Part shown: one piece after another, positions 11,312 through 24,700 of the stretch | Layout: each line of letters opens with the position of its first letter | How positions within the stretch are numbered: the stretch's first letter is position 1 | DNA from: Laetiporus sulphureus 93-53 | Taxonomy: Eukaryota; Basidiomycota; Agaricomycetes; Polyporales; Laetiporaceae | Assembly (NCBI RefSeq): GCF_001632365.1 | Contig: NW_024468530.1 | Span: 310,001-374,000, forward strand | Direction of reading: 5' to 3' | Length of the DNA: 64,000 nucleotides | Notes under the pieces: model-generated | Told to the model about the DNA's origin: nothing | Databases searched by the model: none | The model's input: only the letters and a program-made list of their open reading frames with translations | Position numbers and translations under genes: made by a program

Positions 11312-11745
11312 TCTGGTGGTGGCTGGATCGACTTCATACTCTCGTCATTTGTATGATAGAACGTTAGATTCGCGCAACGCGTGTTAATTGTTCTGGCGCA
11401 GAAGTTGCACGGCACAGTGAGGAGAAGTTGCGCGGCGACGAGAGCGAGACTTGGCTGGACAGGCCGCCGCTGCAGTGGCCACGCGAGCATATGAGGACCG
11501 CCGTGACGAGCGCTAATGGTGCCGATATGCGAGGCCGAGGCTACGGCTCGATCACGTGGTCCTCTGATCTCCACAAGCGGAAAGGCATCCGCCGCCAGGA
11601 TTCCTAAGAACTCAAAAGGGTCATCTGTCTGAGGGGGTCTATAACTCAGATCCTTGCTTCAGGCTTCACGCCCACGTCTCCCACCCACTTATCCTCTCGT
11701 TCACCGCCCACTCAGCGCACCTCATCGCCGGGATCGTCTGCTTCA
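11312..11745. other. Intergenic region before the PRELI gene
   Basis: This stretch between the hydrolase stop and the PRELI start holds no ORF that I can support. It may carry a final exon of the upstream gene if the GTAAGT near 11271 is used, and the PRELI promoter. Confidence 0.4.
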
Positions 11746-12602
11746 ATGAGGTTCTACTCGCAGTCCTTTTTGTACGAGTGAGTATTAGGTCGCAGTACCT
11801 GCCATCATCCGTACGTAATTCATTGATGATGGCGACCCCGCCCCACAGCGATCCCTGGTCAATCGTCTCCTATGCATTCTTCATGCGATACCCCAACCCC
11901 CTTGCCTCCCATGTCCTTTCCTGCGACGTCGTCTCGCGCACACTCACTCCCTCTGGAACGCTCCTGACTACGCGCCTCATCCTCAAAAGCGGTGCGCTGC
12001 CAAGATGGGCGCCAAAGGGTATCGTCTCGCGTGCGGAGTCGTGGGTCGTTGAGGAGAGCGAGGTGGACCCTGCTGGTCGAGTCGTGCGTTGCTCGACGAG
12101 GAACCTGGATCATGTCAAGGTGATGCGCGTAGAGGAGCGCGTCATCTTCCAGCAGATGGATGATGGGTACGCTATCTACACACTCTTGAAAGGGACTCAT
12201 CCCACTAAGATCTTGTTTGTCGTTCAGAAAAACATTTCAAAATACCGAAGCGAGATTTGCATCTGGCTTTGGCTGGGGTCTGACAAAGAAGATCGAGAGC
12301 CACGGACTAGCAAAATTCAAGGCAAATATTCAGAGAGTATGACCATCGCTTTCATTCTCGCTTGCACGGTGCTCATTACTTCATAGTCACGTCAAGGCTT
12401 CTCAATGATCCTCGATCTTATTCGGCAGTCACGCATGCGCCCAATGACTATGGGCGCGCCCGCTGAGGCGTACCTCCCAGCTCACTACTCCGCTCCTTCC
12501 TCGGAGACAAATAGTGTTGACGAGTCGAGCATCAACAGCGACCGCGAGCAGAAAACACGCGCATCCTGGCTGAACCTCAAGTCCTGGCTGAAGTCATCGT
12601 GA
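11746..12602 (+). CDS. PRELI/MSF1 domain protein (Ups family)
   Basis: Ups/PRELI proteins carry phosphatidic acid or phosphatidylserine across the mitochondrial intermembrane space with Mdm35/TRIAP1. I read four exons: 11746-11777, 11849-12166, 12228-12336 and 12387-12602. The protein starts MRFYSQSFLYDDPW and shows the family landmarks AFFMRYPNPLASHVLS, LTTRLILKSGALPRW, ESWVVEE, TRNLDHVKVMRVEE and FASGFGWGLTKKIE. The C-terminal ~70 residues, rich in Ser and charged residues, extend past the PRELI domain. The sequence looks closer to the Ups1/Ups2 group than to yeast Ups3, but I cannot choose between them. It converges on the SUR7/PalI-like gene 450 bp downstream. Confidence 0.88.
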
Positions 12603-13052
12603 ACCGTGAATATATCCAATTCAAAGTCGAAGCAAGTAGCAGTACATAGTGTTATTCTGTATAGCTTAATCCTTTCCCCGTGTCACAGACATTCTACCTC
12701 TTCCTCTGTGTTCTCTAGGATTTTACGTCTGCCTCGCATCACCTGTATTTGTAGTTGCATCATACTGCCAATGACACCGCTCCCATTACTCACGAACTTC
12801 TACGCGTCGGGACGGCGCATCTGCCGCTTATCCGTATGTCCGGATCAATGACGCGTACGTGCGGCGACGGCTGTCCTCGGGAAGTCGATCAATGATCGTC
12901 TACATTGTCATGGTAAGGTCTACAAGAGTACAAGGTATCGATAGCGGGCACAGATAAAAGCAATCACAGAGCGTGAGGTATATGTACGATGTTTCGTGCC
13001 GGGTGCTGCCAACACGGTGTAATTTGAGTATAGACTGGCTATATGGCGTGGG
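12603..13052. other. Intergenic region between two convergent genes
   Basis: This is the shared 3' region of the PRELI gene (+) and the SUR7/PalI-like gene (-). I see no coding exon, tRNA or repeat in it. Confidence 0.6.
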
Positions 13053-14169
13053 TCATCCGCGAAATGTGCAGCAACTATTCGACCATAATCAGTGCAAGAG
13101 CGCGACGGAGGCTCTGAGCAAGACAGACCTGATCATGTACGGCATGATGGATGCAACGAGAAGGGCAAAGGCCGCCCAAGCAAGGTATATTCCATCCCCC
13201 ATGGAGACGACGATTTCGAGAGGGGAGGTGTCTGAGGTCGTCCCGACCTGGACTTTATTGATAGACTGTGCCTTGTGTACGATGACAGTCCATATAGTAG
13301 CTCCTACGAGAAGCATAGCACTGCCGATGATGGCAAATGCAGTAGAGCATAGGAAAGTCAGCGGGTGCTTGATTATACCACTATTGTCAGAACCTTTTGT
13401 CACCGCGCGGCTATGTGTAATCTCTGTGCAGGGCTTACCTGAGCAGCGCTATGGCAGCGCAGATCGTACCGATGAGTAGCAGGTAATAGGCGCCGTTGGA
13501 AAACTGGCCGAGGTACGGTAAGTCCGTGAATGTCGTCGGCGAGATAATGTAATCTGTCAGGTCGGAGTAGTTCGCGAGCATGTCGGCTGTGATGACTTGG
13601 AACGGCTCAAATCTGTTAGCAGTCGTGTGATTCGAGCATGTGCCCGCGGTATGATTCACATAGGCACAGTAGGAGTACAGGCCAAAGTCGTAGAAGTTCC
13701 GTAAGCCAGCCTGCTTCTGCAGAGGCGCTGAGGCATTCGTCGTGTATAATCCTTCGATGGGGTCGCTGAGGGCTGTGTGCAGTGCGGCTCTGCGCAGCGT
13801 TATCAGGAGCCGATCCATGCGTGAAGACTGGTGCTTACCCGTAACCAGACATATTCACCTTCACCTGCACAGCTCACGGCGTTAATCACCTCGCACTGAA
13901 TACAAGGCAGCTTCGGGATTCACCATAGATATGTCTCGAGGGACGGGCGAGGTGTTGATTTGTCCAACCTAATCAAATGCATACTTGAGATAAGGAACAA
14001 CACGAAGGATAACGATGAGGACCGACATGCATAAATATGAGGCATAGCAGCGCCGCCAGCCTGGTGCCACAGTGTCAGGTCCAGTCAACCATACTCTACT
14101 ATATCTCAGACGAAGCACTCACGAAAGAACCGACGCCGATCCAATGCACATCTCACCGCGGAGCTGCAT
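13053..14169 (-). CDS. SUR7/PalI-like four-helix membrane protein
   Basis: This resembles basidiomycete members of the SUR7/PalI family, plasma-membrane proteins linked to eisosome-like domains or ambient pH sensing. Seven exons on the minus strand fit splice signals: 14169-14123, 14060-14027, 13968-13924, 13864-13839, 13789-13439, 13380-13129 and 13074-13053. The first helix (SVLSLAALLCLIFMHV) leads into GQINTSPVPRDISMVKVNMSG. An outer loop contains YDFGLYSYCAYV and Asn-X-Thr sites near CSNHT. Three further helices follow, and the protein ends CCTFRG. Only three of these exons are long enough to stand out alone, so automatic gene finders may truncate it. It diverges from the Atg26 gene with 280 bp between starts. 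Confidence 0.78.
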
Positions 14170-14449
14170 GGTATACCCTACACCGACCACACAGACAGGA
14201 ACGGAGAAACAAAAACGTGCACGGTGCCATCGCGCGCGGCCGCAGGAAACGAACAGTTGGGCGCCTATCTGCATGCAGCGCTACCTAGATCAGGCAATAC
14301 CACGTGGTCTCTTACCCCGGACTCGGAACCGGCGCCTTTCCCCTCCCTATACCGAGGACGTACGCTACTCGTACACTGCATGACCTCAGCTTGCCGATTC
14401 ATGTTCTCTCCTCTCCCTCACTGACACCACCATCTCACATACCCTCAAT

Positions 14450-17400
14450 ATGGCCGAGGAGAACCCTGCTGCCGACGCTGCGGCAAATGCGTCGAGCGGC
14501 CCCGCACCCGCCTCTCTAGAGAAACGCGGGGATCTCGCAAGTGATCTTAAGGACAAAGTGAGACGTGCCAAAGAACTAACGACGGACAGGCTCGGGAGGA
14601 ACAGATCAGTTGGAAACAAGGAACAACTATCTCAGAGCCAACCAGCCTTGCATGCGCAAGGTCCAAGCCGACTGCTGAGCTTGAGGACCTTGAGTAGAGG
14701 CAAGGAGAAGTCTGCTGGTCATGACGATGGTACGCGAGTATTCTTTTACGTGTAATTCTGTACTCATTTTGAACAAGCGGCGACGCCAGCTGCGGCTTCA
14801 GTCTACTCGAGCAAACCGAGCCGGTCAAAGCTAACTCTGTCTGCTGCTAGTCGGCGCAATCCCCGCGCATCTTCTTCTCGCGGAGCAGACGATGACTCCC
14901 CGTTCATTACACCCCGTTCGCCTTCTCTTGGTCCCAAGAGGCCCGAACTACAGAAATTTTGCGGCGCGGGATCAGTGAGAGCTACTTTTCTGTCTCGTGC
15001 GACCATCGCTGAGGGACTTCTAGATGCACGCAGGAACGCAGACGCTCATCCAGGCTTTGCAAGCGATGCCATGGGCGGAAGAACAAGACGAAGATGACTG
15101 TGCGACACAAGGAAATACGCCCGCGGACTCGTCGAGCGATGAGGATGACCGTGGCAGTACGTTCAGAGTCGTCTCTGGCCTCGTGTTCTTACTGAGTGCG
15201 GTATCATGTTAGGCAATCGACTTGCTTCGTCCATCCACACGATATACCGACCCCTTGCACGCTCCAGACGGAACGTATTAGCATCTCTGTATTCGCGCGC
15301 ACGGAGTCCCGGGCTGCCGAAGGTACCTGATCAGGATGAGACGCCGCGTACGGAGGAACCCTCGATGTCAGAAGAAGAACTCGAGGACGACTTTGAGCGA
15401 GGCGGGCCGCGTGACAGTCCGCGCACGTTGTCAGATGAGGAGCACGAATTGGATGGGTCTGGCAGTGAGGGACATAGGAAGGAGCCGAGCAGTCCGGGGA
15501 GCATGGCGACTGTGAAGTTGCAACGCCGTGCGAAGCTGGCGGGGAAGTTGAGGGAGGTGTTTGAGCTTAGCGGGATTCATGAAGTTATCGCAGGTGAGTG
15601 TTAGCCAGTCAGTTTGCACATATATGCCCTTGAGCTCATCATTTCAGAGATGCCGTGCTGGCTACTCAGGTCAATCTGTAAGTGCGCGTGAATGTCGTGC
15701 AAGAATCGCGCTGATGATTTCCCTAAAGTGCTCCAGGGATATATGTATCTGACAGATTCATACCTGTGCTTTTTTGCCCATATGCCCTCACGGGAGGTCA
15801 GCGATCTGCTTATGGATGCAATGCAGACTGATCTGACCTGTGCTTATCAGGATCAAGTCCTAAAGTCAGGATCCCTGATGAAGAAGGCGCAGCGCACTAA
15901 GCGCCGGATCAGACATTGGTTCATTCTCAAGAATGACGCCCTTTCATGGTATCAATCACCATCTGTACGCATTCTAATCGTGCCAATGCTTCTCTTAGCT
16001 AATAAATTACTTCAAAAGGATCCATACTTTCCGCATGGAATAGTAGACTTGCGTTATGCGATTAGCTGCGAACCACTGCATGAGAAGGACATTCGCCTCA
16101 GGACGAATCAGAAAGCCATAAGGCTGTCCGCGGATTCTACGCCTAGCCGAGACGAGTGGGTGAAGGCCATCAAGAGGGTTATGTTCAAGGCCCAGAACAT
16201 GGGGGATAGTGTGAAGGTGAGATTCCACGACGACAAGTTCACGGATTGGCACTCACTATAGTCTTTAAGATTGCAATTCCATATTCTGCTATCCTTGAGG
16301 TCGAGAAGTCGTCGGCGATGGATTTTAGCGAGACCATAGAAGTCAAAGTCGTTGATAAGAATGACCAGGGGTCTATAGATTCCTACTTCTTTGCATACTT
16401 CCGTGATCTTCCAGCCGCGCTCGCTCAGATACGCGATGCCGTGCGCGCATACCGAGCGATGCCGCAAGCTGCGACGCCTCCTGCAGTGATAGATACAACT
16501 ACAGCACGACCACCCAATTCTCCGCCTTCCGCTCTGCGTACCCAGAGTCTGCCTGTCCTTGGTCAGACGTCCAAAGCGTCTTCAGGTTCACGGTTAACAT
16601 CGCTCCTGCGACCTCTACAAGAGAATGCGCCTCTCGTCCGACCCGCCCATTCTCCTGAACGTGATGACAATGAAGACTTCACGCATGTCGCTAAGAGGGG
16701 TTCGACAAATATCATGGCCATTACCACGTCGCCGAAATCTTCGACATACTCGGATGCGGGGATGTCACATAGTCCCGAGAGCCCTCCTGCTCCTTCCTCA
16801 TCCAGCCAGCTAGTGGCATCCCACCATACCTATCCTCCGTCACCATCACCATCTCCTTCAATGTCTGAACTCACCGCGACTCCCACAAGAGACACCAGCC
16901 TGATCCCTTGGGGTGTTGGTATGCCCTCTTGGCTTAGAATGCCATCTATGCCTTCTCGAAGAACTCTCAGCAATCCGTTTGGAGGCGCCAGGAGCGGTTC
17001 CGAGCAGCCTGGTCCAGCATCGGGCAGGAGCGGCGGCGAAGGCGTGTCAGAAGTACTCTCCCCAAATACCGGCTCGGGAAGCAGGATGACCACAAGCGGA
17101 TCCAGCGATTTCGGATACTTTAGCGTTTTGGACACACCGGAAACTATACTTGAGCAGGACACGGTGGATAAGTTTCACACTGCGTTCGCCTTTGATGAGC
17201 GAGAGAAGCTCTTGGGAGGTATATACCATCGTATTGAGCGGCTTTCGGGTATCTGCTGACATCCCAAAGTCTTCTCTGGGTATATCTACAGGATGCTGCC
17301 GGTGTACGGCCGCCTGTACGTCTCGACAAACTTCTTCTGCTTCAAGTCCAGTGGCCCCCTAAGTTCGCGAACGAAGGTAGGTCGGTGGTTCGTTACGCAG

Positions 17401-19720
17401 TGGTAATATTTGCTGACATCATATAGATGATCTTGCCGATTCGAGACGTCCTCTCCACGGAGAACTCCAAAGCATTTCACTTTGCACATCAGGGCCTCGT
17501 AATCGTCATCAGAGGTTACGAGGAGCTTTTCTTCGAATTCGCAGATGAAGAACGTAGAGCTGCCTTCGTGCACATATTGGAGCGCCAAATGGAAGATGTT
17601 CGTCGTCGTGTCGAGTCTGGTGACCAACATTGCCAGAGCCTGGGGCAGCATGATGCTCTAATTCTAGAAGAAGCGGGTCCGCAAACATCACCCGACGGAG
17701 AGATGGAGCAGAAGGTCGAGCACGATGCCTCAATGTCAGGCTCACTTCCTGCTGTCATGTTTAACTCGATGTCTTCGACTTTCCTGACTTTCAAGCCGAA
17801 GGAGCCTTTGCACTTCACGTTTCTTACGGTTGGCTCTCGGGGTGACGTTCAGCCATACATTGCATTGGCGAAGGGACTCATGAAGGATGGCCACCGCGTA
17901 CGCATCGCGACTCATGGAGAGTTCAAGGAGTGGATTGAGGCTGTGCGTGTGTCATATCTGAAACCAAAAGAGGACATTGGCTAAATCTATTGACAGCATG
18001 GCATTGAGTTCGGATACGTCGGCGGCGATCCTGCGGAGCTGATGCGGATTTGTGTCGATAACGGCACTTTCACAGTTTCATTCTTGAAGGAAGGCATGCT
18101 CAAGGTTTGCCCACGTTCATATTGATGTTTGGTGAACTTTCTTGCTCAATGGTTCACAGTTCCGTGGATGGATAGATGACTTGCTCAAGACCTCTTGGGA
18201 GGCTTGTCAAGGCACGGATGTCCTGATTGAGAGTCCGAGTGCAATGGCTGGCTACCATATCGCGGAAGCACTCAAGATCCCGTACTTTAGGGCTTTCACT
18301 ATGACATGGTCCCGCACAAGGTAATATTCACCCCTTTATGGTTTGCATATCTAACATACCGGTTGCATAGAGCTTATCCTCATGCCTTTGCGGTTCCGGA
18401 ACACAAGGTACGTTACACATATGTCGCCGCTACGATCTAACCACTGATCTGCGTCATCGTAATGTGACAGATGGGAGGAAACTACAACTACATGGTGCGC
18501 CTGATCATATCGAACCCATACATAGCGCCTTGCTGATTATGGCCGAAGTCATATGTACTATTCGATCAGGTGTTCTGGCGAGCAACTGCAGGTCAGATCA
18601 ATCGCTGGAGAAAAAACACCTTAGGCCTTGGCAGCACGAGTCTAGATAGGATGGAGCCTCATAAGATACCATTCTTGTATAATTTCAGCCCTGTGGTCGT
18701 CCCTCCTCCTCTGGACTGGCCTGAGTGGATACATGTTACGGGTATGCGCCTCCCCTTTCATCTGCTCCATCGTCATGCTCAAATGTCTATAGGTTATTGG
18801 TTCCTGGATGATGCTGATGTCAGCTCAAAGAAGTGGACACCCCCAGCTAGTCTCCTTGAATTCATCGACTCTGCGCGGAAAGCGAAGAAGAAGGTCGTTT
18901 ACATTGGGTTTGGCAGCATCGTGGTGTCAGATCCGAAGGCAATCACGCATTGCGTCATCAGTGCGATTGTGCGCAGTGGCGTGTATGCTATTCTGTCGAA
19001 GGGGTGGTCAGATCGACTGATCAAGAATGTCGCCGAGGCGTCCGACCCAGAAGAGCCTCTTCCCAAGCAGATCTACCCTATAGCATCCGTGCCGCATGAC
19101 TGGTTGTTTAAGCGTGTCGACGCTGCCTGCCATCATGGCGGCGCAGGTACAACAGGTGCTTCCTTGCGAGGTGTGCTACGAACCTAGTTCATTCATCCTT
19201 TGCTTTTTTCTGATATATTCGACAGCTGGTATCCCCACAATCATAAAGCCATTCTTTGGCGACCAGTTCTTCTGGGCAGATCGCGTCGAGGCGCTGGGAA
19301 TTGGTGCTGCTGTTCGCAAGCTGACCGTGGAGCATCTCACCCAGGCGTTGATCAATGCGACTACTGATCAGAGGCAGATTGATCGTGCCCGAACGGTGGG
19401 CGAACAGATACGCGCTGTAAGTGTTGGTTCGCACATACGACAAACCGATTCGCTGATTAATTCTATAGGAGGATGGTGTTGGAACTGCCATAGAGGCAAT
19501 CTATCGAGACATGGAGTACGCTCGGTCCCTCATCAAGGGCTCTCCTGCTGATGACCCGCAAGATGTGGAGGTTGATGCCGAGCATGCTACTATCCGTGAC
19601 TACCCTCACGCAATGTCTCCTACACGTTCTGGCGGTACCCGCTCGGGAGGCAGTTCTGCCAGCTCAGCTCATGGGGCTACCAGCGACTGGAGCGTTATTT
19701 CCGAACAGGAGCGAGATTGA
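14450..19720 (+). CDS. ATG26: Sterol 3-beta-glucosyltransferase (Atg26/Ugt51)
   Basis: The enzyme moves glucose from UDP-glucose to ergosterol to make sterol glucoside, and in some fungi acts in pexophagy. The ATG at 14450 starts a disordered acidic/Ser-rich N-terminus. Then come GRAM-1 ([16 protein letters not shown] to [14 protein letters not shown], about 15540-15800), a PH domain (SGSLMKKAQ to EWVKAIKRV, about 15870-16190), a Ser/Pro-rich insert, GRAM-2 ([17 protein letters not shown] to [10 protein letters not shown], about 17165-17600) and the glycosyltransferase domain starting [20 protein letters not shown] at 17818. The nucleotide-sugar site [14 protein letters not shown] at about 19129 is intact. 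The protein ends VISEQERD. Many introns of about 50-60 nt interrupt it, so inner exon limits are approximate. Domain order matches fungal Atg26. Confidence 0.92.
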
Positions 19721-19957
19721 GTCATCGACGAGATCTTGGTGCCCTACGATTATCATCTCCACTCAGCCTAGATATACATTATGTCCTCTTATCTACAGTC
19801 CTGTTGTCATCACAGTTGTCGGAAACATCTTGCAGCATCTCCATGGACTTATCTCTTCCCCACAATCCTAGACAATCGGCATCTCTCCGCTCTGATCACC
19901 CATGCTTAGGTTCACATTGCTAGGTATTGTACATAATATGTAGCATAGACGGGTATC

Positions 19958-21433
19958 TTATGCTGTAGTTTGTTCCTGCTTGTAATGCTCGTCAAAAACA
20001 CGCTTGCTAAACTGCCCGAACGTCTCGGAAGCGGCGATCTGCTGGTTTGTGTCGGGCTGCATGAACAGCGCGAAAGTCTCGCGGGAGACGCCCTCCATTC
20101 CCTGGCCGGCACCGACACGCACGCAGTGGGGAGTCGCGCGCAAGCTGCCTGCTGTAGCGAGTTCGAGGGCTTCTCCGGTCTGGAATGCCAGGCAGTTTGC
20201 AGGAATGGAGACCTTGGTAAGCGCCCCACCGCGCGTGCGGATGTACAGTCCTGATGAAGGCGACGGCGATGCTACCGCTATAGGTTCGTTGTTGGGGCCG
20301 GGGCGGAGGAACATGGCCTAGAGGAGTTTACGCTCAACGACAGTGATGAGCATTCTCGATTTCCGTACGTACAGAGCAGAGCCCAGTCAGGAGCGAGTGA
20401 TCGAGGTGGAAGCCGCACCAACTGTCGATGGGTTCGTCTTCTGCAGGCAACGAGTTCTCCGGAGATGGAGGGAAATAGTGCAGAAGGCGGGCCTTGGTCG
20501 TCTGCGAAGTCTTGATGAGATCCGCCAAGGAAACGGAGGAATCAACTAGGTGTTGTGAAGCTGATTATTGAGTAGCAGCTCAGCGTAGGGCAAATATGTG
20601 CAGGAGAGTGCGCCTTTACCAAACGGCTGGCATGCCGCTGCGAGTTCGCAACCGACGCCGAAAATTATTCTGGTGCAGGTCGAGAGTTGGATGTTGCGAG
20701 ACATCGTGCCAGCACTGGATAACACGTACCTGCCTAAGGCCTTGAATGCCTCCTCGAAACCTTCGATTCCCTTGATATCATTGCTCGGCCCTACATCGCG
20801 CTGCGTAATGTGCTACCGTGATGGAAAACTATGAGACCACTCACATATGTTTGAGCCATAGTACTCGGGATATGCGTCGCGGAGGGTTTGAGGAACGTCA
20901 GGAGTATCGATCACTGGATTGGCATAGTATGATCCCTTCAGAGTATCTGAAGAATTTTAAGCTAAGTTAGGATCGATTTGGCAACAATGCACGTCCATGA
21001 TAACGTACCAGGCCTTCCGTTCATGATTTCCTGGTTCTGAGTTCAGTGATAGCACAATACGAGACGTCATGCAATTTACCTTGCCATGAGACCATCCGAA
21101 GCTGTATTTGCTCTTGGGATCCGCACAGCGTTCTCTCTTTTCGACATCTAGCTTTGCGAATTGATATGCAAGCTTTAGCAGCCGTTCTCTGGCTGATGCG
21201 AAGGTCTCAGGTAGATCGCGAACAACAATGATCCCTAGACAGTCGGGCTGCGATCCAAATGCTTTCTCTGTGATAACGAACTGAGCGCGATGTTCCGATG
21301 TAGGCATTGTTCACTCACCGATGGAAGGAACGAGAGAAAATGGCGTATTTACCAACTGAAGATATGATATCGAGACTGCCCCTTCGGGAGTAAAAGTAAT
21401 CGGCTGTGTGGCACCATGGGCAATTGTGGCCAT
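19958..21433 (-). CDS. 2-oxoglutarate/Fe(II)-dependent oxygenase (isopenicillin N synthase-like fold)
   Basis: This is a member of the clavaminate-synthase-like 2OG-Fe(II) oxygenases. The start MATIAHGATQPITF at 21433 suits the family better than upstream ATGs. Visible pieces are LGIIVVRDLPETFASARERLL, KSKYSFGWSHGKE, WCGFHLDHSLLTGL, which supplies the HxD iron ligands, RATPHCVRVG, which supplies the distal His, and VSRETFALFMQP, a likely 2OG-binding Arg. The stop is at 19958-19960. At least five introns are needed and the section 20550-20960 is only roughly resolved. Related fungal proteins are mostly uncharacterised; no secondary-metabolite core enzyme lies nearby, so a biosynthetic role is not indicated. 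Confidence 0.78.
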
Positions 21434-21712
21434 TCTTCTAGTACCGGAGACTCCCAGTATGCGAGTTCGTAGTATGCGAGCCGCAATGCTGAAGGTAACC
21501 ATAGATTCAACCAATCGAAGGCTCAGACCACAGACTGCTTCTGAGGCAAACCCCGATGATAGCCTCATGAGAGCCAGGATTATATATGCCCACCGCACAG
21601 ATATCGCCGCATGGCGCGTACAAATTCTAGATCCATACAAGCAGATAAGGATGCAATACAGACTAATACAGACCGGGAAGAACTACAGTGCCAGAACAAA
21701 TGTCCTCCGATA

Positions 21713-24700
21713 TCAATGCACTCCATTTACGAAAGCCGTGCCGTTCAGGGCGGGAATGATATGTGCCTCTGCCAAGGCAGACCGCAGAGCCTCGCCGGTC
21801 TCATCAATGAACTGAAGGAATCGCAGAATCTCGCGACAAAGCTGCCAATCCTTCACCTCGATGGCGCTCTTCAGCAAGCGGACCGCATCACCATTCACAC
21901 CATCACCGTCCAGCTGGTCAAGGCCATGCAAGACCAATAAGTATGAGCCTGCGGTTTTGAGGCGGTTGGATGACAAGCAGACCTGGGAGTAAATCAGCGC
22001 CAACTTCTTATCTCGTTCTCCCATATGCTTACCTCAAACAGGTTCTTGGGGTTGCCAACGATGTCAAACAGCCGGGGCCACCTGGTCATCTCGATCTTCC
22101 GAGCGCACCCGACAATTACGTCCAGCGCAACGTCAAAGTGGTCCAGAAAATCCACTGTATCTGGTAGAAGCTGAGGTTGCTCCTCTACATCGTCATCGTC
22201 ATCCGCACTGCTGTCATGCTGCGAGGTCGCGTCCTCCTCTACGACGCTGAACAGCATCATTTCGAGGGCATGGGCGAAGTAGACCAAATGCTCGTAGTGA
22301 GAAGCGAAGAGTATCGCCTCCTTCATCTGTCTGTTCTCCAGATGGAAAAGCAAAACGTGGTTAAGAAATAGATGGGACTGGCAATGATCTTAGAACAAGA
22401 TCGGATATAAACACTCATTGAGCACTCACACTAGTCACTTGTCTGAACATCGTGAAGGATAGGCTCGCCCTTGTTGCAGCTTCATACTCCACTCCGATAA
22501 TGATCCCCTTGTCCATCAAGACAGCTAAAGACATGGTCACGACGGACTTCGCATAATACCAAGCAGGTTGCTCACATAGCGGGTAAAATTCGAGCGGAAT
22601 GTTGACATTCTCCTTGACATTAGCCTGGATGACGCCCGCTTCCGCCGTTTGACTCGTACTTGACTCGATATGCAAAGCATTGAGCCACAGGCGTATGCCC
22701 TGCCCATCATAGCCCCAAAGCGAGTTTTCCAGTGTGCCAATTCCGCGCAGGTGAATCCAGCAGAATTCTATGCGGTCAGCGAGGATCTGCATATCATATC
22801 TGACCTCTTCCTCCCCGGACTACCAATGAGGAGAGAGTCAGCTTTCAGGCGGTCAAGTTGTGTTCGTTTTACGAACCCTTCTAGGTTTCAGCAGAACCAG
22901 CTTTCCTCCCACAATCATCAAGACCGTAGCAACAGCCAAGTCGTCAACAGGATCTCCCAATTCTGTAGGACGATCTCGTATCAAAATCATGGACAGTTTA
23001 ATCAGGATACGCACGTTTCTGAGCGCTTGGAATCATCCAACTCAACAATCGAACAGCTCCAGGGACAGCAATGACACCATTGAAGCTCATGCTGCCGCAC
23101 AAGTGCAGTTTAATCGTCTCTGCGGTGGGAATGATGAGATAGTGATAAAGCGTGTTATCGGCCGTATAGACGAGCAGGGAGTTGTCGACCAATGAGAGGA
23201 TGACGACAGGCGAAGTGAGCACCTCGCGATGCAAGACGTTCTGGTTGCTTAACTCCAGATCGCGGGAGTACAGTCGAATCTACAAGCGTGTTCGGTCAAT
23301 ATGACGGAATTATGGGTTCTGCGATTGTCTCCCACCTGGAATGCATTCGCAACCTCTACAGCGGCAATCAAAACGTGATGAAACCAGAGCAGTCCACCTT
23401 TCACTGTGAAAGCCTGCTCTTGCAGCTCGTCCGCGAACAGCTTCCAGCGCCCAGATGTAGTGCTGTAGTGTGCAAGCCCTCTGCGGCCAGCCACAGCAAT
23501 GAGCCTGCCATCTGTACTGAGAGCTGAGTACCGTATCGGCCAGTTCGCAGCTAGGTAGGAGTGAGGAATCTACACTGCCTGTGAGCGGACCACACGTACA
23601 ACAAAACATTATCTGGAAGTACCTTGACGTGCTGCCATACATCAGACTCGGGGTTGATCACACTCATGTCAGGCTGGTCAGCACCACGATATACCAGCAC
23701 ACGGTCATCCATTTGGAGGAATGCATATTGTGTATTATCCTGCATCCCTGTATTGAGATGAGGTCTCTCGTTGAAGTGGATATTGACTCACGGGGGAATG
23801 TTGACTGGTTGTCGCACTCTTCGCAAAGGGGATAATGAAGAGTTGACCGTCGTCCTCTATAATGATGAGATCTAGCAGCCGGATATGAAGGACAGCTGGC
23901 AGAGCACGCACTGTTTGGTGAGACGTTCGCAAGAACTACAAGCTCGAAGTTTCCAGGAACCCAAAACTACAAATTTCAAATGACATGGTGAGTTCCTGGG
24001 TGGCCGACCCAATATGGGAAGAAAGCTACCAAATCCCTGACGCCATACATGAACGCATCCTGGAATCTGGCGGAAATCAGCTTAACAGTAATCTTTGTTA
24101 TCTCACGGAATACATACTTCTCTTTATCCACCTCGTACTCAACGCCGAATCCCCAGGCAAGACACCGCCCGCCCACACTCCACAGTGCCCAGCCCTTCTC
24201 CCAACCCACAGCCAGTACGTACCCATCAGAGCTCCATTCCATCGAGTGCACTGGCCCTGTTCCCTCCCGTGCATACATGAGCGGGATCTGCAGGACTTGA
24301 GGCTTTGGGGAGGGCGCTTCCTCCGTCGGGAAGTTCGTGAATTCCACAGTACCCGTCAAAGTACCCGTCGCCACCAGAGAGAATCGGATGTTGATAGCGA
24401 CTGTCATCGCACGCCGCGGCTCATGGTATGCGTATTCGCCTGGCTTGAGGTCGTCTGGGTTTTGCCGCCGCCGCTTCTGAATCCAACGTGGCGGGTCAAT
24501 GTTATGTACGCAGGTTCCGTGCCATTGTAGGTGAGACTTGGGGTGTGAACTGCGTGTCGGCGAGTCATTCGGTCTCCGAGACTGCAGAATAGCACTTGAG
24601 CTGACATGTAGAGTTGAGCCGTAAACCGTACCTCTTACATGGTAAAAATCGTCCGGAACCGTAGTCATTGAGCGTCGATCAGCGCCGTCCTCTTCTTCCT

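Noticed and set aside
19958..21433. Secondary-metabolite cluster signalled by the 2OG oxygenase
   Set aside because: Neighbours are sterol glucosyltransferase and Ric1, both housekeeping; no polyketide, peptide or terpene synthase in the window.
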